Assembly (NCBI RefSeq): GCF_034140825.1
Contig: NC_089043.1
Span: forward strand, 25,780,001 to 25,844,000
Reading direction: 5' to 3'
DNA length: 64,000 nt
Source of the DNA: Oryza sativa Japonica Group
Taxonomy: Eukaryota; Streptophyta; Magnoliopsida; Poales; Poaceae
The notes under the pieces are model-generated. The model did not search any database. It saw only the letters and a program-made list of their open reading frames with translations, and was not told where the DNA came from. Position 1 is the stretch's first letter. Each line of letters begins with the position of its first letter. Below are positions 21,688 to 32,990 of the stretch, in pieces. The translations under genes and the position numbers were made by a program.

Positions 21688-22497
21688 GAAACCAGAAAAG
21701 CACATGTTACTTACTAAACCACAAATATAATGACATGCCCACTCCAGAAATTTTCGATTTCACACACATACACCCTCTTTTTTTAAAAAAAAAAATCGAA
21801 ATTTGAAAAGTCAGGATTTGATTTCTTTTCATGAAACGGATGAATGAAGTATAAGTCAGCGAAAAACCCGAGAGAGAAAAAAAAAAGCTGGGCGAGGAAG
21901 TTCCCATCATACTACCACCACGAATGAGAAATCCTACTGTTTTCACATACGGTATTATATATTCAGAGTACTGGGACCGCATTACGGTCGTCAGTGCTAC
22001 GGCTACCTGCGCGCGTAGCTGAAAGGTTCGTCAATGGCGCCACGACTCCACCGGGGGTATGTTTCACATTAAAATTGAAAGTTTAATTGAAATTGAAACG
22101 ATTTGATGAAAAAATTAGAAGAAAAAAGTTAAAAATTTAAAGAAAAAAAAGTTAGAAACTAAACCAGGCCTACGCAACCTGCGTCACAGGCGAGGAGGGC
22201 AGCAGCAGCGGTCACGGTGTCGTCGTCCCGTGCACACGGCAACGGCGGCAGCATGGCGCACTAGCTACTCAATACAGTAGATTAAACAGCAGCAGCGGTG
22301 GTAGCGGCAGTGTGGCTGCCTCGAAACCTCGGTTCTCTCGCGGACTCTGCAGCCTTTACGGTGACGCGTTCCCCCTCCACTATCCAGTATCCATCCAGCA
22401 ACCAGTCACAGTTTGATAATCTTGTGCTCTGCTCATGAATCTTACCGCCCAACAAACCGACGACGTCTACATTGAACCCAACGACGTTTCTCCGGTT
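21688..22497. other. Intergenic, with a Tourist-like fragment at about 22057-22170
   Basis: About 22057-22170 (TTCACATTAAAATTGAAAG ... AACTAAACCAGGCC) matches the short MITE family at 32605-32750 and 53431-53576. 22171-22497 is GC-rich with no supportable gene. Confidence 0.5.
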
Positions 22498-23323
22498 GTC
22501 CTGTTTAGCACGACTTGAGTTCCAGCTCCACCTCTTCTGAAGTTGGAGCTCAGCCAAACAGTTTTAACTTCATCTAAAATAGGAGTAGAACTAGGTGAAG
22601 CTCTCTCACAAAATGAGGTCCCATTTGGTAGGGCTCTAAACTCCAGCTCCCACTAGCTGGAGACTTGCTAAAAAGTGTTTGTTAGTTTTTGAGCTCCAGA
22701 TCTGAAATTAAAAAAAATCCCAAATCGCAGTGTCCGCAGCAACTGTGTCGTCGCCGTCCCCGCGTGTGGCCGGCCACCACAGTCCATGCGCCGGACACCA
22801 CGGTCCGCACGCCGGCCACACGATGTCCCCTACTCCGGCAGCTACCCGCCGCACAACACCCGCTTCACGCCGCCCACCACGCGCCGCCCCGCCGTGCGCC
22901 GTCGACCCCGCTGCCCGCTGTCGACCTCGCCGCCAACCGCGCGCCGGCCGCCGTTGAGTCCGTCGGGGTGGGGACTGAGGGTGACGGGAGGGAGAGAGAG
23001 AGGTGAGAGATGAGTTAGGGGTAGTTGAGTGTCTTTTTGTGTAAATATGTAAAAGAAAATTTAAAGGGCAGTAGGTCTTTTGGGTTGGAGTGGAGCTGTG
23101 GAGCAGCGAAAACCCAGCTCTACCCCCGTACTGTAAATTTGTGGAGCAGCTCTGCCAACTCCGCTCAAAAAAACGGAGGATCTAGACTGTTTGGAGCTGG
23201 AGCTGTGCCAAACTGGGCCTGAACTAGAGATGTGGAGCTGGGTTTAGGCAGCTCCACAACTCCACTCCAGACCCCAACTCCTGGAGCTAAATTTAGAATT
23301 TGCAGCTCTACCAGACAGGTCCT
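22498..23323. mobile_element. Nested terminal-inverted-repeat elements with a GC-rich core
   Basis: The outer ends (GTCCTGTTTAGCACGACTTG on the left; the right end inverted reads GGACCTGTCTGGTAGAGCTG) form loose inverted repeats. An inner unit at 22617-23219 starts GGTCCCATTTGGTAGGGCTC and ends GTGCCAAACTGGGCC, ends of the same type. So a related element appears to sit inside an older copy. The inner core 22725-22980 is very GC-rich and CCG-periodic, unlike the AT-rich ends, as in elements that captured a piece of a host gene. No intact protein or domain is recognisable in the core. Confidence 0.5.
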
Positions 23324-23491
23324 ATAATACTAGTATTGGTGGCAGAGGTAGTATACTTTTTGTTTGTTCTAAAATATAACAACTCAATCGGATTTAATAC
23401 AATCGTACTATAAATTTAAACAAATATCTCTTCATATTAGAATTCGTAATTCTAAGATACGTGACTTTCTCCATATTTTAAGATGGATGTA

Positions 23492-23727
23492 CTCCCTCCG
23501 TTCCATTTTAAGTGCAACCATAAGTTTTCGTGCCCAATTTTAATTCTCCGTCTTATTTAATTTTTTTATAATTAGTATTTTTATTGTTATGAGATGATAA
23601 AATATGAATAGTACTTTACATGTGACTTATGTTTTTCAAAATTTTCAAAAAAAAAATTAAATAAGACGGACGGTTAAAATTGTACACGGAAAATCATGGT
23701 TGCACTTAAAATAGGACGGAGGGAGGA
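23492..23727. mobile_element. Stowaway-type MITE (~236 bp)
   Basis: CTCCCTCCGTTCCATTTTAA at the left and AATAGGACGGAGGGAG at the right are inverted ends, with TA at the left flank. Inner text (GTCTTATTTAA ... TTAAATAAGAC, GTTATGAGATGATAAAA) is shared with the elements at 27603, 40878 and 51517, so these are one family. Confidence 0.85.
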
Positions 23728-26622
23728 GTACTTTGTATATATGAATATAAGGGTTTAAAATTTATCAAGAATATAATCCTGATTATTACGTTATTTCAAC
23801 AATTATAATCCGCCCCACCGCTTCACCTAGGCTGATCATGACCCATCACACTTATTAGCCAAAAGTATTTGTTTTTTGCGCAATATTTTTTATATGTATT
23901 CTTAGTGACTTAAAACTAATACTGGAAAATAAATTACAATGAAAAAAATATTAAAGTCAACTCTAAAATTAAATCTTAAAATTGAAACACTGGAGTTAGA
24001 TAATTTCTCACCTCAACCTTGATTTCTTTGAAACTAGTCAAACTACCTGAAAAACTACCGCAAGTTATTTTTTAAAAACTTTTAAATATAACTATAGTAT
24101 AATTATATTGTAACTAGTATACTATAACTATATTTATAACTTCTATATATGATAAGTATCTAAAAACACATTTAACTTCCATATCATTTGCAAATAAGTT
24201 AAATACAATTCATTATAATGTATGTACATTGTAATTACAAATGCAGTTTACAGTTAAAAGTTTTCAAAAAAAAAATACTTCGACAGTTTTTAAGAAATCA
24301 TAATTCTTGAAGAAAAACTTTGCAAATATTATTGGACGGAGGGAGTTTTTTTTTCGCGGTATTCATTAAGAAAACACAGGGGAGAATTAAAAGGAGGCAG
24401 GAAGAAGGCAAAGGACACAGTAAATTTCTTCAGATGAAGGACACAGTAATTGATCCATACACCGTACCAGTGTTGTTTGTCACTGACCATTCATGACGAC
24501 CACTCTGCACCTGTGCTGTGTGCCCACCAGATTGCTACAGCGCCATCAGAAAAAAATGCACAGATAACTCTCACGCGTGTCACGCACAGTACACGACCGA
24601 GATATGTGTGTAGAGGGTTCAGACAGATAAAGCAAATTGCACTGCATATTTCCTGTGGACACACACCCAACGCTGAATTCCGGTTGTTGCTGTTTGTTTT
24701 TGTTGGTAGCTCTCTCATCTCACGTCGAATGCAAAAAGTTCAGAGATTTCTTCATGCTCCAGGAAAGCCGGACCTGATTTCTCCATGTCGCCCACCACAT
24801 CATGCTGCGGCCGTGCACACAACAGGGTTTTTACTTTTACCGTTTTGGTAAAGGTTACCGTTGTCCATGGGAGTAACCGTAAAAACCGTTAGGTATCCCT
24901 GGAAAAAGAGAGTTTTAAAAACCGAGAAGGCTATCGTACGAGGTTAGTGTGATAAGCATGTAGTAACCACGCGATATCGTAAACCCGCATAAGCCACCGG
25001 TTTGATGATGCCCGATGGCTTGTGAACTTGTGAAGGGTTCACGTTCCGTACGGAAGCAGGTCGAAAATGGCAAAAAAAAAATTTGAGATGTCTACGTGAT
25101 GAACAGATTTGGAGGTAAATTTCGAATGATTTTAAGCAGTAAATTTGATCTGAAAATATCGAAATTTAGTGAAAATTGTCGTGTACCCCTGGGTAAGGAT
25201 CGAGCCGTCCATTGGAAAGAGATAAAACTGGGGCCGTGTGATGAGCGTCTAGGTGACAGCAAACAAGAACACCCGTTGCCCTTGTAACTTGGGCTCGTCA
25301 GATTGTTTAATCAGCTAGTTGCAACGACCGGGAGCAAACCTGCTTTGTCGTCTTTGTCCCCAATTGTTTAACTCCAGCATTACATGGAGAAGAGAGTTGA
25401 GACAATATCATAATACTGTCACTACTCAATTAGTACGAGTCACAAGGAGATCAGTAGGAGTAAGGTGATGGATAAATTGGCAGGAAACTGGAGGATTGGT
25501 GGCGGCTTAGCTGCTGCTCATCCGTGACACCGCACAGCTGCAGCGGCGGAAAACGTATGAAAAGGATGGACGAGCTAGTAGCAGCATACTCCATCCTAAA
25601 ATATAGTAATTTGCCTTATATCCGGAGCGCAACGCAATGATGGGAGCAGCAGCCATTGGAGCCATGCAAATGCAATGATCGGAGGCAGCCAGCCCGGTGT
25701 CTGAAACAACGGAGCAGGAGAGCATAGTACTGTTCGGTGTTCACCGATGGGTTTCTTCGCTGCCAGCTGCAAGGCCGGCATACATAGGAGTAGCAAGTGA
25801 GAACCATTTGCCTTTTTGTACTTTGCTCCTGTGCGAAATCGTAGCACCCCTTTTCCAAACCCATTTCAAAATATAGCTCTCCAGTACCGAATTTGATATC
25901 ACAACTATAGATTTGAATAGAAATAATATAGAGTAGATAATATCAAATAACTACTATCCTTATCAAAAAAAATATAAAATTTTAGTATTAAATGAAACAC
26001 ATCCTAACACTACGAATCTATAATCTAGATAGGTACGGATGCGTTGATAATGCTAGGATGTGTTTAATTCGATACTAATTTTTTATGTTCTGAGATGAGT
26101 AGAGTATATTTTAAGGCGAAGGAAGTACTGGGATTTGTTCGTGTCATGCGGATGAGATCAATCAATTGAGGTCGTTGATTGCTTTTTTCAGTTGCTGGGC
26201 CGGCGAGTGGGGAATAATAGTTGGGTATAATTGGTTTACTCACATGTCACAGTTTTAGCAAACTTGAGTCAACATCGTCTTCTTCCTCTTGTGCTTGTTG
26301 TGGTTGCACAACATCATCTTCTTGTTGTTGCGGCATACTCCTACAGTACTGTATGCAGGTTAATAGCCTGCTCTCTGCAGCACTGCATCATCATCATTGC
26401 ACGCATGAATCAGCATGGTCGACGACGGAATCTACTTTTACGTTCGATGATTTGCCGCTGCTCGCATGACGTTTTCCCAAATCTTCTCCATGGATAAGAA
26501 TAAGTGAACTTTGTGTAATGTATGTTTTCTTTTTAGTTCAGTCCACGAATCCATCTGGACTCCAGGATACTACATACTCCCCCATGGCTCGGGCGTTTTC
26601 TGTAGCTTAGGGATCATGAGTT
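23728..26622. other. Intergenic, no gene seen
   Basis: 23850-24000 is a fragment of the foldback family of 14962. GGACGGAGGGAG near 24335 is the end of another Stowaway-like copy. 24840-25060 repeats the theme GGTTACCG / GTAACCG / AACCG several times, but I cannot assign it. 25590-26135 is AT-rich with MITE-like phrases (ACTCCATCCTAAAATATAG; ATAGGATGTGTTTAAT-like text). The frames at 24450-24851 and 26221-26497 have no domain, promoter or exon logic. Confidence 0.45.
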
Positions 26623-26880
26623 CTCCCTCCGTTTCAAGGTACAATATGTTTTTAATTTTGATTAAAGTCAAATTAATTTAAATTTGACTAAGTTTATAAA
26701 AAAATATAATAATATTTATAATACCAAATTAGTTTTATTAAAATAATAATTGAATATATTTTTATAATAAATTTGTCTTGGGTTGAAAATTTTATTATTT
26801 TTTTTCTACAATTTAGTCAAACTTGAAGCAGTTTGACTTTAACCAAAGTCAAAACATCTTATAACATGAAACGGATGAAG
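26623..26880. mobile_element. Stowaway-like MITE (TTTTGACTTTGATTAAAG family), copy 1
   Basis: CTCCCTCCGTTTCAAGGTAC at the left and GAAACGGATGAAG at the right. The inner text (GATTAAAGTCAAA ... TTTGACTTTAACCAAAGTC) is near-identical in layout to the element at 33652-33901, in the same orientation. Confidence 0.8.
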
Positions 26881-27602
26881 TAGTATTTATGGACGCGCTT
26901 TTCATGCTACAAAATGATTTTTATTTTACAAAAGCTTTCTTCATTACTTTTTCGCGGATAACTTTTTAAATCCTCAATTCTTCGCTCATTTTCTCTCTAA
27001 GCCCTATGATTCTTAGACCCTATCGTTGTTTGTTGTCTTAGCTCCAACGTCACCAGTCTGATCCCATCGTTGTCGCAACCAGCTTCCCCCTCGCCTCCAA
27101 GCACAATTTGTCTACTCCTCGCCTGTCCCCGATTAGAACTCCTTTTGCTTTTATGATTACCACTCCGAATCTTGATCGACTTGGTTTAACTAGGGACAAT
27201 TATTGAGCTATGTAGTGGTATAGATCTAAAGCAAGTATATATCAAAAGATGGCATGGGCCGATGAGCTCTAAAACAGCACAAATCGACCCACAAGCATCA
27301 TGATGCGATGAGTTGGAAGCGGCTTTGGCCGATGAGTTCCATGGTTGGTGATTGCGACAGTGGCGAGACCCTCCTAGTACAATCGTTATAAATCTACCTC
27401 TTCCTTCTCTAGATATGCCTCTTTCCTCTCTAGCCGCCACCCGCCCAGAAACCATGCTAAGGGAAGGGGGTCGTAAGCGTCACGTAGGGGCATGCCTATT
27501 GCACAAGGGGCTTATGGGTGGCAAAAGATGTAATTCCAAGCTTGATTCTTCAAGGTGAAGACAATCTAATGAAATTCCTTAAGGTTATTATGGTATTTCT
27601 TA
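26881..27602. other. Intergenic, no gene seen
   Basis: Moderately GC-rich sequence without exon structure or recognised repeat. Confidence 0.4.
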
Positions 27603-28021
27603 CTCCCTCCGTCCCAAAATAAGACAAACCCTGGGTTTCCGTGTCCAACATTTGACTGTCTGTCTTATATGAAATTTTTTCCCCCAGGCCGGGCCCACTT
27701 ACATCTGATAGATTTCATAGGTCATAGACTGCCCTGGTTCCCGGTCGGTCACCCATCCCAAATTGCTCCAGGCCAAGCACGCTTAACCCTGGAGTTCTTT
27801 GGAGATTGGCTTCCGGAAAAGAAGTTGCAACTTGTTGATATGAGTATTCTATTAATCCTATTAAGCCCTAGGCCGGGATGTTACAATGATAAAACATGAT
27901 TAATACTTTTATGCGTGACTTGTCTTTTTAATTTTTTTTCATAATTTTTTTAAATAAAATGGACGGTTAAACGTTGGACACGGAAACCCATGATTTATCT
28001 TTTTTTTTTTTATGGAGGGAG
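27603..28021. mobile_element. Stowaway MITE split by a Cassandra-type LTR
   Basis: Ends CTCCCTCCGTCCCAAAATAA and TATGGAGGGAG, with TA on both flanks (27601-27602, 28022-28023). The left arm (to about 27680) and the right arm (from about 27886, ATGATAAAACATGA) belong to the family of 23492. The ~200 bases between them are foreign. Confidence 0.8.
27681..27885 (-). mobile_element. Cassandra-type (TRIM) solo LTR with a 5S rRNA-like region
   Basis: On the minus strand it starts TGTAACATCCCGGCCTAGGG. At 27747-27800 the plus strand reads GGTCACCCATCC, then CCAAGCACGCTTAAC and GGAGTTCT, which are the reverse complement of the internal control region (A box and C box) of plant 5S rRNA. A 5S-like promoter inside a short LTR is the hallmark of Cassandra terminal-repeat retrotransposons in miniature. 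Only one LTR is present, so it is a fossil solo LTR. The far edge (about 27670-27681) is approximate and I saw no matching 5-bp duplication. Confidence 0.75.
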
Positions 28022-28573
28022 TACTATGGAGGGCGATCACATCAATATCGACAAAGAGAAAACACATCAGTATCGGCAAGAGGAACCTCCCACATTCCTA
28101 TCGGCGAGTCCACGCTCTCTGCCGGGCACGAGCTAGGTCGAGCTAAAGCCGCCACACCAACCTAACCAGTGCGAGCCACTCACTACATTAGTGTACCGGG
28201 AATGTCCTGCATCGATGAAATGAAAGGAGAGGGTTAAGTGGTCAACCCAAGAGTATTCATCTGGTCACCATAGCAATATTCATGTGCCATAATGGCACAT
28301 CACTCCTCCCCAACCCCACAAAACCCAAATCTTTGTGGCCCACATAAACAAATCACCAAAGATTCCCTTGCCATCATCATCAGAATTTAGGGCTCCTACC
28401 CCCCCTTTCTTCCTCCCCCAACAAAACCTCACCTTCACCACCCTTCCTCTCATCTCTCCCACTGTCTCTTGCACACACCCCCACTTTGACTTTGACCACT
28501 CCTCTCCTCCCCATCACTCTCACTCTCCTCTAAACCCTGCACAAAACCCTCGTTTAGTGGTGGTGGTGGTGGG
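28022..28573. promoter_or_regulatory. Promoter and 5'UTR region of the DUF630/632 gene
   Basis: About 550 bases between the Stowaway element and the ATG. The last 200 are rich in CT tracts (CCCCCTTTCTTCCTCC, CTCCTCTCCTCCCC), a common plant 5' leader feature. No clear TATA box. Confidence 0.4.
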
Positions 28574-31500
28574 ATGGGGAACTGCGCCGCGTCCCGCCTC
28601 GCCGGCGGCGGGGGCGGGGGCGGGTGCGGGGACCCCGTGGCGGTGTGCCGCGACCGGAAGCGGCTCATCAAGGCGGCGGCGGACCGTAGGTTCGCGCTGG
28701 CCGGGGCGCACGCGGCGTACGCGGCGGCGCTGCGGTCGGTCGCCGACGCGGTGGACGTGTTCGTCGCGCGCCACACCGCGCCGGCGCCGATACTCATCAC
28801 GCTCCCCACCCCGACGGGCTCGCCCCCCGCGTCCCCCGCCCCCGCCCCCGCGCCCGCGGCGCTCGCCTCGGTGGCGCAGGGGGGGGAGGAGGAGGAGGGG
28901 AAGGCGGAGGTGGATGACGGCGGCGGCGCGCGGACGCCGGATTTGGGGTGCCCCTACTACTACGCCCCACCGGAGACGGCGACGGCGACGCCGCCGCCGC
29001 CGCCTCCTGCGGCGTCGGCGGTTGGAGGGTGGGATTTCTTTAACCCGTTCTACGGAACGGAGGAGGTGGCGGCCGCGGCCATCAGCGACGAGGAGATGCG
29101 CGCGGTGAGGGAGCGGGAGGGGATCCCGGAGCTAGAGGAGGCGGAGGAGGAAGACGACGAGGGGGCAAAGTCCGCGGCGGCGGCGAACGCCAAGACCCCC
29201 AAAGCAGCGGAAACTTCGCTCGGAGTGACCAAGCAAGAAGAGGCCAAAGACGTGTGCGAGGTAGCGAGCAACAATGGCGGCCGCGGCGGCGGGCTGGAGG
29301 TGGCCGTGTCGCAGCCCGGGCGCGAGCTGCTCGCGGCGCTCAAGGAGATCGAGGAGCTCTTCGCGCGCGCCGCCGAGGCCGGCAAGGAGGTCACCGCCAT
29401 GCTCGAGGCCGCCTCCCGTGTCCCCGAGCTCAAAGGTCTCGCCTTCTCTTAACTGCGTCTCATTAACTTTTCCTCACCTCGATTTCTCTCTCTTTTCTTA
29501 CTGCCACTTTACTCGATCTATGCCACACACATTGTACTGCCAAGAAGGGATGGACAAATCCCTTTTGCTGTTTGTGGAAATCGCAAGGTTTTTGGGGGTA
29601 AAAGCTGCGAGTTTTGAGTGGTTTTGGATAGATCTTTTTATATCTAAGAGAAAGGCATTTGTTATAAACTTGGATATACTGCCTTTTTATACTCAGGGTA
29701 TCATGGAATTTTAGATGGTACTGTTCTTTGTTTAGGACCGCCTGTGCCTCTGGAGATTAGACAGAGCATATTTCTTAAAAAAGTGCCTTTAAATATTCTT
29801 TGGCTGATGTAATAGCCACCCACTGTCAATTTGTTATCCCCTTTTCCACTTTGCAGTCATTTCATTGGACCATTTTATATCCCTTTTGATGCTACTATAT
29901 GGTGTTCTTGATGATTGTTGGTAGCCAAAGGAATTCTTTTCGGGCTTCAAAAGGCTAAAGGCGCCTGCTTGATGATCAGTATCATGAATCTGTTCTTTCA
30001 GTCCTGTTTGAGCAATTCATTTGATACTATTCTTTGGTCGACAGTACATTCTTAGCCCCCTTTTTTTTTCGGGAATACTGTTAAGTCTTGCATATCTTTG
30101 TATTAAGATTGAGGAGTTTGACCACATCTGAACATTATTAGCACATGGTATTATCACTTACTAGTATGTGTAATATTTAACTTTGAGGTTTCTTGGTGCA
30201 GAAAATTCATCAAAAATAATCCATGCCATTACATGGCACCGATCCCCATCATCGGTGTCCTCATCCTACAGGAGTGAGCTGGGAGCCAGCTCGAACAGTT
30301 TGTCATGGACAGACAAGAGTGAAACTAAGAGTGATATATTCGATGACTATGGCGGAATGAAGTCAGGAAGTCACTCACAGACTTTAGGGAGATTGTATGC
30401 CTGGGAGAAGAAACTCTATGAAGAAGTTAAGGTGTGTTATTGATACTTTGTTGATGATTCCATTTGATCTTGCTGAGTTCTTTTATCTGATTGCCATTTG
30501 ACTTTCATTTCGCTGCATAAATAAAGAACATGGTGTATATTAGATTATCTTTACGTGCATGGTGCTATTGTTCCATCTATGGTTGAAACAACTAATTTTC
30601 TGAGCTAAAGCGGCACTACCTGATGATCAAATTAGCGAATGAAGCTAAGTCTGAAAGCTACATTGGGTGCATTGTGGATACGGCCATATGGTTCATCTCA
30701 CCAACTTTGTTAGATGATGTTCGAAATACAAAGTACCACAGTTTATGTTGCTTTTGTGTCCAGGAGGGTTTCGCTGCTCTTGTCTGTGGGATGTTGGATG
30801 TTTTGGCAGGTTCAAGTTTTTCAGACGTTCCTTTTCTTTGTCGTTTGGCCTGTCGTGTAGGTAGAATGTTTTGGGCGGTGTTTCGAAAGCTGGTATTCCC
30901 AGCAATACTTTGTTCTGAACATGTTATACTTTAGGTAAAAAGCTGGGCCATGGGCCTTTTGTCCAAAAAACAGTTTATGTTGTTTGTTAGCTCTCTGATT
31001 ACTTCATCTTGTACTCCGGTAGCATGTTCAGTCAAGACATTTTGTTTAGTTATCTAATGTATTTTCATCGTATTTGATACTGTTCAGGCTATAGATCAAA
31101 TCCGACAAACTTATGAGAAGAAGTGCGTGCAGCTGAGGAACCAAGACGCCAAAGGTTCAGAACTGCGCTGCGCTGAAAAAACTAGGACAACTGTTAGAGA
31201 CTTGTACACAAGGATCTGGGTTTCTCTACGTGCAGCGGAATCAATATCTGATAGAATTCAAAAATTGCGGGATGAGGAACTGCAACCACAACTTGTTGAG
31301 CTTTTGCAGGGGTAAGCTGACCTTACATCCGTGTGTGGTAAGTTCTGCTAGTCCCATTCCTGTTGTTAAAACTGATGGTTTGCTTGCCTCCTTGGCAGGC
31401 TGACAAGAACTTGGAAAATAATGGTGGACTCACATGAAACCCAGAGACAGATAATGTTTGAGGTGAATTCGTTCACCTGCCCTGCTTATGGCAAATTCTG

Positions 31501-32251
31501 TAACGATGCCCAGCGGCATGCTACTCTTAAGTTGGAGGCTGAACTGCGTAACTGGAGGTCCTGCTTTATGATCTATGTCAGTGCTCAGAAAGCATACATT
31601 GAAGCTCTTGATGGCTGGCTCTCCAAGTTTATCCTAACGGATACCATCCGTTATTCTCGAGGGATATCGTCGATTGCTCCTGATAGGTCCAGTGCTCCAC
31701 CTTTGGTCGTGATTTGTCATGACTGGTACACTACGCTGTCAAAGTTTCAAAACAAGCGGGTAGCTTTCACCATGAGAAACTTCATCAGAAGCGTGAGAGT
31801 GCTATGGCTCAAGCAAGGGGAAGAGCAACAGCAGAAAAGAAAGGTGGACAGCCTCGCGAAAGAGATGGACAAGAAGATCAGTGCTTACAAGAGAGCAGAG
31901 AACAAGGTTATTGAGACCAAGCTTCTGGAGCACAGACCTGAGCAGGACGCGAAGCAGCGCATGGAGCACCTGTCGGAGAAGAAGGAAATGCTGAATGTGC
32001 TGAGGAAGAGGGTCGAGGCCGAGAAAGCGAAGCACCACGCCTGTATGCGCGATACGCACGATGTTACTCTCAACGGGTTCAAGATCGGCCTGGCCAGCAT
32101 ATTCGAGTCGCTGACCGAATTCTCCAAGGATTCCGTCAAACTCTACGAAGACCTTCTAACGCATGCCGAACCCAAAGGTTCGGAGGACGCTACCGAGAAA
32201 CGGCCCTGCGTGGAGGGGCCATACTCTCAGATTTCAGTGGATGCTACATGA
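28574..32251 (+). CDS. DUF630/DUF632 protein (NRG2/REL2-type)
   Basis: Four exons: 28574-29435, 30202-30431, 31088-31311, 31399-32251; GT-AG, phases close to 722 aa. The N-terminus MGNCAASRL is a strong N-myristoylation (Gly2) and palmitoylation (Cys4) signal. DUF630 covers about residues 1-60 (CRDRKRLIKAAADRRFALAG, then HAAYAAALRSVADAV). A low-complexity Pro/Ala/Glu linker follows. DUF632 spans about residues 325-650 (LGRLYAWEKKLYEEVK, YEKKCVQLRNQDAKG, LTRTWKIMVDSHETQ, ELRNWRSCFMIYVSAQKAYI), with coiled-coil helices near the end. In plants this family includes NRG2 (nitrate signalling) and rice REL2 (leaf rolling); which role applies here is not visible. Membrane association via the acylated N-terminus is inferred. 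Confidence 0.95.
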
Positions 32252-32990
32252 CTGTCTCAGTGCCCCCACATTCAGTAGGAGCTTGTTGCATTTGCCCCAG
32301 TTTTTGGACCCCTAGAATGTGCGTGCTGATGTTAACCTGTAGAGTAGTGTAGTAGTACCATGTTGGTTGTGTGTGGTGGGGCGGTAGGGTCATTCTTGTG
32401 GGCATCTACTTACTGCTTGTAATTATTCGTTTTAGTTTGATATCAGAGAGGATTGATTCTCTTTGTTGCCGTTTTCTTGTCGCACCACATGGTTACCCTG
32501 TCATGCTGCAATCTGGTCGTGGTCAATGCCATGATTTCTATCCATATGCTGGCGATATTGGAGCACTGAGCAGGTTTGCACATGCAGGTTCATTTTCAGT
32601 AGAAGGCCGAGTTTAGTTCCAAACTTTTTCTTCAAACTTTCAACTTTTCCATCACATTAAAACTTTCATACACACACAAACTTTTAACTTTTTCGTCACA
32701 TCGTTCCAATTTCAACCAAACTTCTAATTTTGACGTGAACTAAACACACCTGAAATTCTTTTTTGCGAGGTTCTTTTGGATTTCTCCTGAGATATCGTTT
32801 TGTGCAGTGGTGTGTATACGTATTTATTATCTCTGAAACTGTAGCTTTATTCATGCTGGGCTATGTAGAAAATGAAGAAACAGAGTCGCAAAAAAATTAA
32901 ACTCTTGTTAAATGCTTTGTGCAACAAAAAGGTTTCTAGGTTTCCTGAGTTATTTTTGCAAGTCTACATATGTACTATGTACACCTGCAT
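32252..32990. other. 3' flanks of two convergent genes
   Basis: The DUF630/632 gene (+) and the RING-H2 gene (-) converge here. Their 3'UTRs and one short Tourist-like element (32605-32750) fill the interval. Confidence 0.5.
32605..32750. mobile_element. Short Tourist-like MITE
   Basis: GGCCGAGTTTAGTTCCAAAC at the left and GTGAACTAAACACACC at the right are inverted ends. The inner text (ACTTTTTCGTCACATCGTTC and nearby) appears inverted in the element at 53431-53576, so both belong to one family. Confidence 0.7.

Noticed and set aside
24450-24851. Open 133-codon frame in the intergenic gap
   Set aside because: No domain, no exon neighbours, and mixed composition; no reason to call it a gene.
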